From positions 1 to 21,194 of IMG/VR virus record IMGVR_UViG_3300020463_002002: a stretch of 21,194 nt of DNA, one strand, 5' to 3'. Shown piece by piece: positions 12,193 through 19,992 of this stretch. Position numbers and translations under genes: made by a program. The DNA comes from a virus. Within the stretch, counting starts at the first letter, position 1, and every line of letters begins with the position of its first letter. Under the pieces are notes generated by a model. It saw only the letters and a list, made by a program, of their open reading frames with translations, was not told where the DNA came from and did not search any database.

Positions 12193-13656
12193 TTAATGCC
12201 AATCTACCTTTTCTATTGTAAACGGATATTGTGCTTCTTTGTAAAACTTTTTTCTTTGTGTTAAATGTCTTTTTGCAAATTTACAGGTACTTGTAAGGTC
12301 CCATATTTGTACAAAGTCTTTGTCTTTTGCCTTTCTTACGCCTCTACCAATACTTTGTATGACTCTAACAAAACTTTTTCCAGGTTCAATTAAAACTAAG
12401 TTAAATATCCGTGGAATATTAATTCCTACTGCCGCAACTCCATAGGTTGCTATAATAACCTTGTTTGTTGCTTCTTGTATTTCATCATACGTATCTTTTC
12501 TGTCTTTTAATTTTACATCGCCCTTAACAAATGTACTGTCTGGTATAAGTTCTTGTAACATTTCGCCAGCACTAATTCGATCAACTAATATCAGTGTATT
12601 ACCGTCTTCTTTAATTTTGTTTAGTAGCTTACCTAAGTATGTAACTCTGTTTTTATCTGTTACAAGATATTTTAATTCTGATTGATAATCTCTGTGAACT
12701 ACTGTGTCAATAAGTTGAACAACATTCACATGACATTGGGATAGCACACCTTTGTCTTGTAATTCTTTTGCACTAATTTGTCCTATTACAGGACCAATGC
12801 TTGCATGTATACTTTCAAATTCAAATTTTTCTTTTGGGATTGTGCCTGTTAGGCCCCATCGTATAGGAGCGTTACGTAAATTGCGTGTAAGCAACGTCTT
12901 GAGTACTTCTGCCTTTGCTTGGTGCACTTCGTCAATTATTACTGTGCTTACGCCTTCAAGAAACTCTGCAAGGCTTAACACTGCACTGCCATCTTTAAAT
13001 TTCTTATCTAAAATGTTTAACGACTGCCATGTGCATATTGTGTGAGTCTTGCCCAACTCTTTCCTATCACCGAAGTATACGCCGACGTCCAGCCCGCAAT
13101 TAATGTAGTCCTCTTCAGTTTGAGTGACAAGACTTTTATTTGGTACAATGACAAGTGTTCGTCCATGTTCTTCCGCTATATGACTTAGTGTTGCAGTTGT
13201 AATAGTTTTACCTGCGCCAGTTGCAATCTCTTGCAGGCTTTGTGGAGTGTTTAAAAAATTATTTATCGCTTCAACTTGATAATCACGTAAAATGATATGT
13301 TCGCCTTCTGCTGAATGTCCTGCAGGCCAACGTATATCTTGATCTTTCCAATAGTTTTCAGTAATAGGTTGGAAGTTAAGTTTTATAGGATGTCGTCTGT
13401 CCTCAATGTCAACAATCTCTACACGATTCTTTTCAAGTACACTAACAATAGTATCAAGATGATTTACATAGCCTGTGCCACCAATGCCAAAGAAAGCAAC
13501 CTTACCATCCCAGCGTCCTAGTTTATATTGTGGCATATAACGTGCATAAGGCACTTCAAACTTTAAAGCGTTTGCAAGTTTGCGTCGAACGTCTACCTCT
13601 AGTCCTTCTATCTTGATGTTTACTTCATCTTCTATTATTAGTTTACAAGTTGCCAT
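12193..13656 (-). CDS. uvsW: UvsW-like SF2 DNA/RNA helicase
   Basis: UvsW is the T4 helicase that unwinds R-loops and branched DNA and drives the switch from origin- to recombination-dependent replication. The 487-aa protein shows the N-terminal UvsW-type domain (about 1-115), motif I ATGAGKT (145-151), motif II DEVH (242-245), motif III TGT (270-272), motif V with ATYGVAAVGINIP (403-415), and motif VI QSIGRGVR (434-441). Size is close to T4 UvsW. The start ATG 13656 overlaps the stop of the 403-aa gene as TAATG, so they are coupled. It is a core replication/recombination gene, and its position between two sugar blocks shows that the accessory genes are inserted into phage backbone. Confidence 0.93.
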   Translation of the reverse strand: MATCKLIIEDEVNIKIEGLEVDVRRKLANALKFEVPYARYMPQYKLGRWDGKVAFFGIGGTGYVNHLDTIVSVLEKNRVEIVDIEDRRHPIKLNFQPITENYWKDQDIRWPAGHSAEGEHIILRDYQVEAINNFLNTPQSLQEIATGAGKTITTATLSHIAEEHGRTLVIVPNKSLVTQTEEDYINCGLDVGVYFGDRKELGKTHTICTWQSLNILDKKFKDGSAVLSLAEFLEGVSTVIIDEVHQAKAEVLKTLLTRNLRNAPIRWGLTGTIPKEKFEFESIHASIGPVIGQISAKELQDKGVLSQCHVNVVQLIDTVVHRDYQSELKYLVTDKNRVTYLGKLLNKIKEDGNTLILVDRISAGEMLQELIPDSTFVKGDVKLKDRKDTYDEIQEATNKVIIATYGVAAVGINIPRIFNLVLIEPGKSFVRVIQSIGRGVRKAKDKDFVQIWDLTSTCKFAKRHLTQRKKFYKEAQYPFTIEKVDWH

Positions 13657-14867
13657 TAAATCTTTTCTACGTCTCTATGAAAAGGACTTATGTCAGTATC
13701 ATAATGTATAATAAGATCACAGTCGTTTAGATAGGTTCTTAATTTACCATTGCTCATTTTACTTCCGGATAGCACTACTGCTCTTGGCCTCCATTCATTT
13801 ACTAGTAAAGGTTTTGGTATTTTATCACCTTTAATATACACAAGTTTTGATGTTGTGTCAAGTGGCGAATTAAGTTTTTTATCTTTTATATAATTGTTTA
13901 TTTCTTGTCCTTCGGCTGTGTCATTTTCTTCTCTAAATAATACGCTAAAGCTATCTTCTTGAAATACACCTTTGAATGTTTCGTAAAAAGGATGTATATC
14001 ATTTAATTTAAATTTATCATTACACACAACAAGTATAGGATACCTAAATAGTTCAAGTAATGTTTCAGCAAGCATATTATAATTGTAAGTAGATTTGTTA
14101 ACAAAAATTTGTGTGTTTGTTCTACGAATAATTTTATTTGTTAAAACATTTAAACCTTGTCCACTTTCATTTAAATCATCTTCGTCTATATGTCCAACGC
14201 CGTATATATTTTTTCTATCTGCGAATATAGGAAGATTCTTTTTTGTAGGCTCGCCTATATCCTCAATCATAACATCTATCGCTTTGCTTGAAAAATTGCG
14301 TAGTTTTAATCCATATATTCCAGGCACGTGATCTTTTTTATTATTTTTCATTAGTAGTAGTTCCTTGTACACGTTTTGTATACTTTCCTCCACTTCAAAA
14401 TGTTTACCTTCTAGTAATTGCATTACTGTGAAAATACTTTGTTCATTGTAAGGAAAGTAATGTATTTTAAGTTCCCTGTCATATGCCTTTTCTTTTGTTC
14501 TTGTTTTTTCTAATAATTCTATAAGTTTTTTATTAAATGTAAATCTTACACCTAAACAATTTTCGCCTTTGTGTTCTACTTTACGTACCCATTTACTTCG
14601 ATCTATTTCTCTAAGCGGCAAGCGTAAGTTTTCAAAAACTGTTTTATCCATACCAAATTTAAATAATAGATCATAATAATCATTACACTTTACAACCGCT
14701 AAATCGTATTGTCTATCTGTTAAAGGAATGCCACGTAGTACTTGTCTTCCTAAACTTTGTATCAAATTTATATCGCTAGATTTAATTTGATTACGATCAA
14801 CATTGCATACATCATCAAAACCTGCTAATATTTCAAGACAACGTTCTATTGTGTTTTTTTGTTTCAT
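13656..14867 (-). CDS. Unrecognised 403-aa protein coupled to uvsW
   Basis: I do not recognise this protein. It is 403 residues, rich in Lys, Asn and Leu, without membrane segments, Walker motifs or zinc knuckles. Its C-terminal third looks alpha/beta (LVYIKGDKIPKPLLVNEWRPRAVVLSGSKM, then LNDCDLIIHYDTDISPFHRDVEKI), as in a Rossmann-like or inactivated helicase domain. The ATG at 14867 is immediately preceded by an AT-rich -10-like stretch with no Shine-Dalgarno, and its stop overlaps uvsW as TAATG. That tight coupling makes a role with UvsW, in branched-DNA processing or recombination-dependent replication, the best guess from context. Nothing in the sequence ties it to sugar metabolism. Confidence 0.6.
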   Translation of the reverse strand: MKQKNTIERCLEILAGFDDVCNVDRNQIKSSDINLIQSLGRQVLRGIPLTDRQYDLAVVKCNDYYDLLFKFGMDKTVFENLRLPLREIDRSKWVRKVEHKGENCLGVRFTFNKKLIELLEKTRTKEKAYDRELKIHYFPYNEQSIFTVMQLLEGKHFEVEESIQNVYKELLLMKNNKKDHVPGIYGLKLRNFSSKAIDVMIEDIGEPTKKNLPIFADRKNIYGVGHIDEDDLNESGQGLNVLTNKIIRRTNTQIFVNKSTYNYNMLAETLLELFRYPILVVCNDKFKLNDIHPFYETFKGVFQEDSFSVLFREENDTAEGQEINNYIKDKKLNSPLDTTSKLVYIKGDKIPKPLLVNEWRPRAVVLSGSKMSNGKLRTYLNDCDLIIHYDTDISPFHRDVEKI

Positions 14868-14873
14868 AGTATT

Positions 14874-14902
14874 ATAATAACAAATTATAGCTTAGAAGTC
14901 AA
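14874..14902 (-). promoter_or_regulatory. Candidate promoter before the 403-aa gene/uvsW
   Basis: Read leftward, TTGACT (14902-14897) is followed after 17 nt by TATTAT (14879-14874), 6 nt before ATG 14867; a perfect TATAAT (14876-14871) also exists but with 20-nt spacing. The -35 is inside the last codons of the 282-aa glycan gene. The element shares TTGACTT and, in the same register, TTTGTTAT with the promoter after uvsW. Transcription from it would begin almost at the ATG, giving a leaderless or near-leaderless message, which fits the missing ribosome site. This part is inferred. Confidence 0.4.
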
Positions 14903-15733
14903 TCGATTAAATGCTATACCTTGTGTTATTTCGTCTAAAGTATACTCTGTCCACACATAATTGTTAAACCAATCCTGTCTATCAAAGTATTTTGGATTTT
15001 CTATATCTGATAAATTTTTATTAGATACTAGGTATGCTAAACTTTCTGGACCTGTAAACGCAGGAATACCTTTAATAACTGACTGGGGACCTGGATTACT
15101 AGACCAACTTATCACTGCCCAAGCATTTTTTGGATCAAAGTCAAAGTCATCATAACTACCTTGTATGTGCATAGGATTGGCACGTACAACATTTGTCCAT
15201 TCATGTTCTATTGCTGTAAGCATATTTCTAGGGTGCGGTCTAACAACAATTCTTCTACCTGTATACATACGCAAAGCATCTATTACTTCTCCTACCCAAC
15301 GTGCTACAGGTGGCATCATACGCCATTGATGACTTTTGTCATGCTGACAACATATAATGATGTCTCCATCTACATTACGTTGCCAATCATTTAATTCTAG
15401 CCCTAATTGTTTTGCTCTGCTATCGTCTTGGCCCATGTCGCCGAAATAGGCTTCGCCGTTTATACCGTTTAATGCAACTTTCCATGTATGACCTCGTTGT
15501 ATACCACCTACCTCTAATACAATAACTTGTTTTCCTTTGCTACGAAAATCATCCCACACTTTTTTATTTTGTGCCATTCTGCCGTGCCATAGAACACTCC
15601 AAATTACTGCTACATCAGCATCTAGTGTATTATGCACTACATTACAACCTGCATCCTTTAAACTTTTTTCAAAAGCCGCAAATACAGGCTTACTGTTCAT
15701 TGCGCCATTATCTGTCCATAAACTAAAAATCAT
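14885..15733 (-). CDS. KpsC/KpsS-like capsule glycosyltransferase (single domain)
   Basis: A 282-aa protein resembling the Capsule_synth (KpsC/KpsS) family, whose characterised members are beta-KDO transferases that build the capsule lipid linker. VVRPHPRNML (163-172) is the basic RPHP motif, and NAWAVISWSSNPGPQSVIKGIPAF (203-226) is the nucleotide-sugar-binding strand-Ser-Gly helix typical of GT-B folds. The C-terminal signature NPKYFDRQDW...TEYTLDEITQGIAF recurs in the two homologs at 16607-17533 and in the fusion at 17490-19193. ATG 15733 has AGGAG about 9 nt upstream. The presence of kdsA and kdsB nearby makes CMP-KDO a reasonable donor. Family call is by motif only. Confidence 0.55.
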   Translation of the reverse strand: MIFSLWTDNGAMNSKPVFAAFEKSLKDAGCNVVHNTLDADVAVIWSVLWHGRMAQNKKVWDDFRSKGKQVIVLEVGGIQRGHTWKVALNGINGEAYFGDMGQDDSRAKQLGLELNDWQRNVDGDIIICCQHDKSHQWRMMPPVARWVGEVIDALRMYTGRRIVVRPHPRNMLTAIEHEWTNVVRANPMHIQGSYDDFDFDPKNAWAVISWSSNPGPQSVIKGIPAFTGPESLAYLVSNKNLSDIENPKYFDRQDWFNNYVWTEYTLDEITQGIAFNRLTSKL

Positions 15734-15773
15734 GCTTAAATACTCCTAGTATACTATTTACAAAGGATTAACT
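15734..15773. promoter_or_regulatory. Divergent intergenic region with symmetric AGTATACT
   Basis: Forty bases separate two divergent genes. They include AGTATACT at 15749-15756, a perfect palindrome that offers a TATACT -10-like hexamer on either strand, and an AGGAG and an AAAGGA that serve the two starts. I see no good -35 at 17 nt on either side, so at most this is a weak or factor-dependent bidirectional promoter. Confidence 0.3.
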
Positions 15774-16622
15774 ATGAAGCAAATAACTGTGGTTACTACA
15801 TTTCATAAACCGGGATTAGAGTTGTATGGACAGCGTTTTTTAGACAGTTGGGCAGAACATGTACATCCTGATATTAAATTAAAAGTGTATACTGAGAATT
15901 GCACACCTGTCAACCCAGATGAAGATTCTATTAGTATTATACCTGCAGAGCATGTATTAGAAAAGTTATCATATTTTAAAGAGACATGGAAAAATGTTCC
16001 TAAAGCAAACGGTATCCCACCAGAAAACATAAAAGCAAAACGTCCAAGAGATTGGCATAAGAAATTTAAGTGGGACGCAATAAGATTTGCAAATAAAACC
16101 TACGCTGTATTTGATGCGGCTTCTAAAGCAGACGATTGGTTAGTCTGGATGGATGCAGATACTGTTGTACATAGTTATTGGGACCACAAAGATTTTTCTG
16201 AACTGCTACCTAATGACAAATGGCTGACATATGTTGGTAGAGGTAAAGGCTCACAAACTTGGCCAGAATGTGGATTTTACGGAATGAATTTAAAAGATCC
16301 AATCTGCTTAGACTTTTTACGTGAGTTTGAGCGTGTATACGAAGATGCAGAAAACGGAATATTTTTAATGGAAGAGTGGCACGATAGTTTTATATTTGGA
16401 GAAATATTAAATCGTATGAAGCAACAACATCCTAATGTGTTAGATTACAGTGAACATATGTATTTGAAAGAAGCAAAGACTGGCGGTGGAGGTCATCCGT
16501 TAATTAACACAGAATTAGGAAGATGGATAGATCATATGAAGGGCGATCGTAAAAATCAAGGTAAAAGCAAAACTAGTGACATAATGGTTTCTAACAGAAC
16601 AGAAAGTTACTGGCGTACATAA
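15774..16622 (+). CDS. Glycosyltransferase with DxD motif (plus strand)
   Basis: A 282-aa GT-A-type glycosyltransferase and the only complete plus-strand gene in the window. KQITVVTTFHKPGLELYGQRF (2-22) is the N-terminal strand, FKWDAIRFANKTYAVFDAA (98-116) leads into DDWLVWMDADTVVHS (120-134), whose D127-A-D129 should bind Mn and nucleotide. The blocks are shared with the minus-strand enzyme at 10889-11635, so they are paralogs. An insertion around 70-95 (TWKNVPKANGIPPENIKAKRPRD) is absent there. AAAGGA lies about 7 nt before ATG 15774. Its 3' end overlaps the convergent gene by 16 bp. Being inverted between two KpsC/KpsS-like genes suggests it was inserted separately. The donor is unknown. 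Confidence 0.78.
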   Translation: MKQITVVTTFHKPGLELYGQRFLDSWAEHVHPDIKLKVYTENCTPVNPDEDSISIIPAEHVLEKLSYFKETWKNVPKANGIPPENIKAKRPRDWHKKFKWDAIRFANKTYAVFDAASKADDWLVWMDADTVVHSYWDHKDFSELLPNDKWLTYVGRGKGSQTWPECGFYGMNLKDPICLDFLREFERVYEDAENGIFLMEEWHDSFIFGEILNRMKQQHPNVLDYSEHMYLKEAKTGGGGHPLINTELGRWIDHMKGDRKNQGKSKTSDIMVSNRTESYWRT

Positions 16623-17533
16623 TTACGCATAAATTCCCAAGCTTCACCACTGCGTAGTTCTTCAAACTTCCAATGACACATTGCAAGTCCTTCGATCCAT
16701 TCTTGACGATCAAACATCTTAGGGTCTTCTAAACGCTTAAATGTTGTGTTTGCGACATGATGGTACTGACTATAATTAGGATCTGGATCCATTGCAAACA
16801 CAGGCACACCTTCTATTAAACTAACAACTCCTGGACTACTATTATAGGTTACTACAGCCCATGCATTCTGTAAATCTTGTAAAATAGGTTTTTTCCAAGG
16901 ACTAATTGTAACATTAGGTTCATTTAGTTGTAGGTACAATGGTACTTTTTTATCTCCTGGATGTCCTCTTACAACAATTGGCCTATCACTAAATTTTCTA
17001 ATTTCTAATATTGTTCTTTTAAGCCAATCCATTACAGGTAAATTACGCATGCTCCATCCGCCGTTGCGTTGTAAAGGAATTAGAATATAATTACCGTTTG
17101 TTCTATAATCTTTCAATCTAATGTTTAAATCTTCGCTTAATTTTCTCCAGCGATTAGGATCGATGTCTTTATCAAAATAAAATCCTGTATTTTTAAATAC
17201 ACCATCATAACTGTATCTTAAATAATTATGTGGCAAATTATCAGGCTTTGCATATAGAAATAAATTACTATCTGCTATCAAAGTTCTATTACCCATCATC
17301 TTTTGATGTTCAACAACTCTTGTTCTTAATTTAAGATGAGGTAAATCTTTACCATTAGGATGCGTAAATCCTTGGAGTAATGCTACATCGCAATCAACAA
17401 GATTCATACCCATATGGCATATGCCAAGATCGCCTACATGGTTAACACCGTTAACCATATATTGTAAAATTAATGGTTTTTCTTTGTTGTTATTCTGCGG
17501 TGGGATGCCACTCAGGTAACTCACAAGTTTCAT
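16607..17533 (-). CDS. KpsC/KpsS-like capsule glycosyltransferase
   Basis: A 308-aa homolog of the 14885-15733 protein. PIVVRGHPGDKKV (185-197) corresponds to the RPHP motif, with Gly in place of Pro, and NAWAVVTYNSSPGVVSLIEGVPVF (223-246) is the GT-B donor-binding signature. The C-terminal tag DPKMFDRQEW...FEELRSGEAW is shared with its two paralogs. I chose ATG 17533, because GGAGGA lies 6 nt upstream; the 6-codon longer frame from 17551 lacks this. The gene overlaps the 3' end of the two-domain glycosyltransferase by 44 bp. It likely acts at the cytoplasmic face of the membrane on a lipid- or protein-linked acceptor. KDO transfer is an inference from family and context. Confidence 0.55.
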   Translation of the reverse strand: MKLVSYLSGIPPQNNNKEKPLILQYMVNGVNHVGDLGICHMGMNLVDCDVALLQGFTHPNGKDLPHLKLRTRVVEHQKMMGNRTLIADSNLFLYAKPDNLPHNYLRYSYDGVFKNTGFYFDKDIDPNRWRKLSEDLNIRLKDYRTNGNYILIPLQRNGGWSMRNLPVMDWLKRTILEIRKFSDRPIVVRGHPGDKKVPLYLQLNEPNVTISPWKKPILQDLQNAWAVVTYNSSPGVVSLIEGVPVFAMDPDPNYSQYHHVANTTFKRLEDPKMFDRQEWIEGLAMCHWKFEELRSGEAWEFMRNYVRQ

Positions 17534-19193
17534 TGACTGTCCTCCAAGCAAACCCGCTTTTCATCTCTTCAGTTGTAAATTGACAGTATGCTAAATTACT
17601 AATCCATGCCTCCATAGTTTCCCTATCTGGGATCCTTGGTGCATCTATGTTTTGTATTTCCGTTTCAGCAATTACACTGGCTGCATTATTGCCTAATACT
17701 AATGCTGGTTTACCTTCCATTAGAGCCTCACAGGCTGCGATACTGTTATAGGTAACCAAACAATGTACATCATTTGCTAACGCATCTTGTATGGTGTCTG
17801 TACTAATTCTATCAGTACGGCTAGGTTTTCTTCTAATTTCAATTTCCCTATCCGTATATTTTTTTAATTCTTTTACAGTGCGATCTAACCAAGCGTCTAA
17901 ATTTTCACCCCATACTTCCATAACTTTTACACTAGGAGGGCAAATTAATATTTTACTACCTGGTTTGAATTTTTTAAACCGGTACCCAAATTTTCTAGCT
18001 CTATCATTTGGACGTATTTTAATTGGTCCTGTATATTGTAGGCCATTTTTTGTTATACGATGTAGGTATTTGTTTTTTATATTACCTAAGTAACCTGTAT
18101 CTATAGCATAGTAAGTCCTACCTGTTTTCCAACAATAGTGAAGAGCTTTTCTACTTCCGCCACCTAAGCCTCTTATAACAAGAGCTCGATCTGTGTCTTT
18201 TTCTCTATCCCAATTACTACATACACCTCCTGATCCTTTTACAAATGATGCAAGTATAGGATCAAAAGGCAACCCTTGAGGATTAGAAAATCCGCCAGTA
18301 CTATCAATAGCCGCAATCTTTTCACTCATGAATTTTTCAGCCTTTCCTTTAATTGTGTTAAATGTCTTTCCATAAAACAATCCTTCAGGATCAATTGTAA
18401 ATTCTAATAAATCTTCACAAAGCTGTTCCTTCTCTGGAGATAAATTGTTCAAAGGTCCGGTTTCTTTAGTTTGTTTTATTTCTTTACTTTTTTTTCGGTT
18501 ATATTGTTTTTCTGCCAGCAACCAATCTACAGCATATTCACATCGTTCGTATTCCTTAAACCACGGGCCACCTTCTGTGTAATGTATAGCTTTAGGCTCT
18601 CCGTCCATAGGTTCTTGATACCAGCCTGCAAGCCAGTTCCATTCATGTGATAATCGTCCAATGTCTTCATCGTCTAACCAACTAAATCTATGCAAGTATT
18701 GGCCAGTAGTATTAGGATTATTTACAAGTTCTTTTGTAACAACTTTATTTGCAGGATGAGCACAGTTCCATAATACCATTGAACTCCAGTTTTTACGTGG
18801 ATAGATATGTTGTTCTTTACCATCCATTTTAGTAGTTTCGTTAGGAGTGTAATCATGTTGGGCACACATTACTGCGTATCTATCATCTTTAATTTGAAAT
18901 AGTTTCCGTATGTCAGTTCTAAATAAAAAGTCGCAATCTATAAACAAAGCCCATCCATCATAATTACAAAGATGAGGTAACAAAAATCTGCTAAATGTAA
19001 ATTCTGTACTTGCTAAAGGATCAACATCTCTAGTATAATGTCCGTCTTTTATTAAGTCTTTTAGTTTCAACGGAACAATTTCTAGTTGCTCTGGATACTT
19101 ACAGGTTTGTTCAATACTATGTTTTGCAATTTGATAAGCAATATCTTCTCTACTATCATATCCTATAAAAACTTTTATTTTATATCCGCTCAA
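17490..19193 (-). CDS. Two-domain glycosyltransferase (GT8-like + KpsC/KpsS-like)
   Basis: A 567-aa fusion. Residues 1-230 form a GT-A domain like family 8: KVFIGYDSREDIAYQIA, FTFSRFLLPHL, then GWALFIDCDFLF with D86-C-D88, and AIHYTEGGPWFKEY with the late metal His204. A charged linker (about 231-260) leads to a domain ending in HCLVTYNSIAACEALMEGKPALVLG (477-501) and the tag APRIPDRETMEAW...TEEMKSGFAW, as in the KpsC/KpsS-like paralogs. KpsC itself is a tandem glycosyltransferase, so a two-reaction polymerase is conceivable. No ATG fits except 19220; I chose TTG 19193, which has GGAGG exactly 6 nt upstream, although 14 bp overlap the upstream gene. The start is the least certain part. Confidence 0.65.
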   Translation of the reverse strand: MSGYKIKVFIGYDSREDIAYQIAKHSIEQTCKYPEQLEIVPLKLKDLIKDGHYTRDVDPLASTEFTFSRFLLPHLCNYDGWALFIDCDFLFRTDIRKLFQIKDDRYAVMCAQHDYTPNETTKMDGKEQHIYPRKNWSSMVLWNCAHPANKVVTKELVNNPNTTGQYLHRFSWLDDEDIGRLSHEWNWLAGWYQEPMDGEPKAIHYTEGGPWFKEYERCEYAVDWLLAEKQYNRKKSKEIKQTKETGPLNNLSPEKEQLCEDLLEFTIDPEGLFYGKTFNTIKGKAEKFMSEKIAAIDSTGGFSNPQGLPFDPILASFVKGSGGVCSNWDREKDTDRALVIRGLGGGSRKALHYCWKTGRTYYAIDTGYLGNIKNKYLHRITKNGLQYTGPIKIRPNDRARKFGYRFKKFKPGSKILICPPSVKVMEVWGENLDAWLDRTVKELKKYTDREIEIRRKPSRTDRISTDTIQDALANDVHCLVTYNSIAACEALMEGKPALVLGNNAASVIAETEIQNIDAPRIPDRETMEAWISNLAYCQFTTEEMKSGFAWRTVNETCELPEWHPTAE

Positions 19194-19959
19194 TGTCTTC
19201 CTCCACACAATTTGTACCATATTGTATTTCTACAATCTTTAAAGGTTTATCTGATTCGTTTGCTAATTGGTGCCATTCATTACATGGAATATGCAAACTT
19301 TGATGTTCAGTATATATACCACGCAACTCTGCATCTGAACTTACATTCAGAGTATAAACATGAGCAGTACCTTCACTTACAAACCAATGTTCGCTACGTT
19401 CTTCATGTTTTTGCATACTAAGTCTTTTTCCTGGTTCAACAGTAAGTTCTTTAACTTTTACTCCAGGTCCGTTTTCATGTAACACTCTATAATACCCCCA
19501 TGTCCTGATTGTCTTAGGTTCTTTCCATTCTTGTAATATCCAGCTTGAAGAATTTTTCTTGTTGTCTCCTCCTACTCCCCATGCAAATTCTACATTTGCA
19601 TCTTCCTCGTATACATTTTGTTCTGGAACGTTTCCAGGTTTGCGATCACCGCCGTTCGCAAAAATTATCTTTGTATTCATAGGATTTACTGACTTTACAT
19701 GATGAATTGCACCACATGCATCGTTAGTGTCTGCATCGCCGTAACATATTGCAATATTATCAACCATTTTTAAATTGCGTATAATTTGTACACGTTCTTC
19801 GTATGGCATAAAGGCTTGGCCTTTTTTAGCTATTAACCATTCGTCACTATTCAAGCCTACCCAAAGCTCGTCACCTAACTCCTTGGCAGCTTTAAAATAT
19901 TCAATATGTCCAGAATGTAGTGGATCAAATCCACCTGTCACTAATACAATGCGTTTCAT
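19180..19959 (-). CDS. Nucleotidyltransferase fused to mannose-6-phosphate isomerase-type cupin
   Basis: A 259-aa two-domain protein. The first domain (1 to about 145) is a cytidylyltransferase of the TagD/HldE-C type: VTGGFDPLHSGHIEYF with H15-S-G-H18, LNSDEW, and SSSWIL at 137-142 as the second signature. The second (about 150-259) is a type II mannose-6-phosphate isomerase cupin, as at the ManC C-terminus: RTWGYYRVL, VKVKELTVEPGKRLSMQKHEERSEHW (168-192, with metal residues H185 and H191), NEWHQLAN (His230) and IVEIQYG...EEDIERI. Isomerisation of fructose-6-P and activation of a phosphosugar could thus be joined, feeding GDP-mannose-type chemistry used by gmd. I know of no defined activity for this pairing. 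ATG 19959 has no Shine-Dalgarno. Confidence 0.75.
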   Translation of the reverse strand: MKRIVLVTGGFDPLHSGHIEYFKAAKELGDELWVGLNSDEWLIAKKGQAFMPYEERVQIIRNLKMVDNIAICYGDADTNDACGAIHHVKSVNPMNTKIIFANGGDRKPGNVPEQNVYEEDANVEFAWGVGGDNKKNSSSWILQEWKEPKTIRTWGYYRVLHENGPGVKVKELTVEPGKRLSMQKHEERSEHWFVSEGTAHVYTLNVSSDAELRGIYTEHQSLHIPCNEWHQLANESDKPLKIVEIQYGTNCVEEDIERI

Positions 19960-19964
19960 AAAGA

Positions 19965-19972
19965 TATTTATA
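19965..19972 (-). promoter_or_regulatory. T4-type late promoter match (TATAAATA)
   Basis: Read leftward, TATAAATA (19972-19965) is identical to the T4 late-promoter -10 consensus recognised by the gp55 sigma. It lies 5 bases before ATG 19959, so transcription would start at or next to the ATG and the message would be leaderless, in keeping with the absence of a ribosome site. In AT-rich DNA an 8-mer of this kind can occur by chance. Confidence 0.4.
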
Positions 19973-19992
19973 TACGCACTTAACTATGTTGC

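Noticed and set aside
16613-16628. GCGTA-6 nt-TACGC hairpin at the convergent gene ends as a bidirectional terminator
   Set aside because: The stem is only 5 bp and there is no T-run on either side, so I do not call it a terminator.
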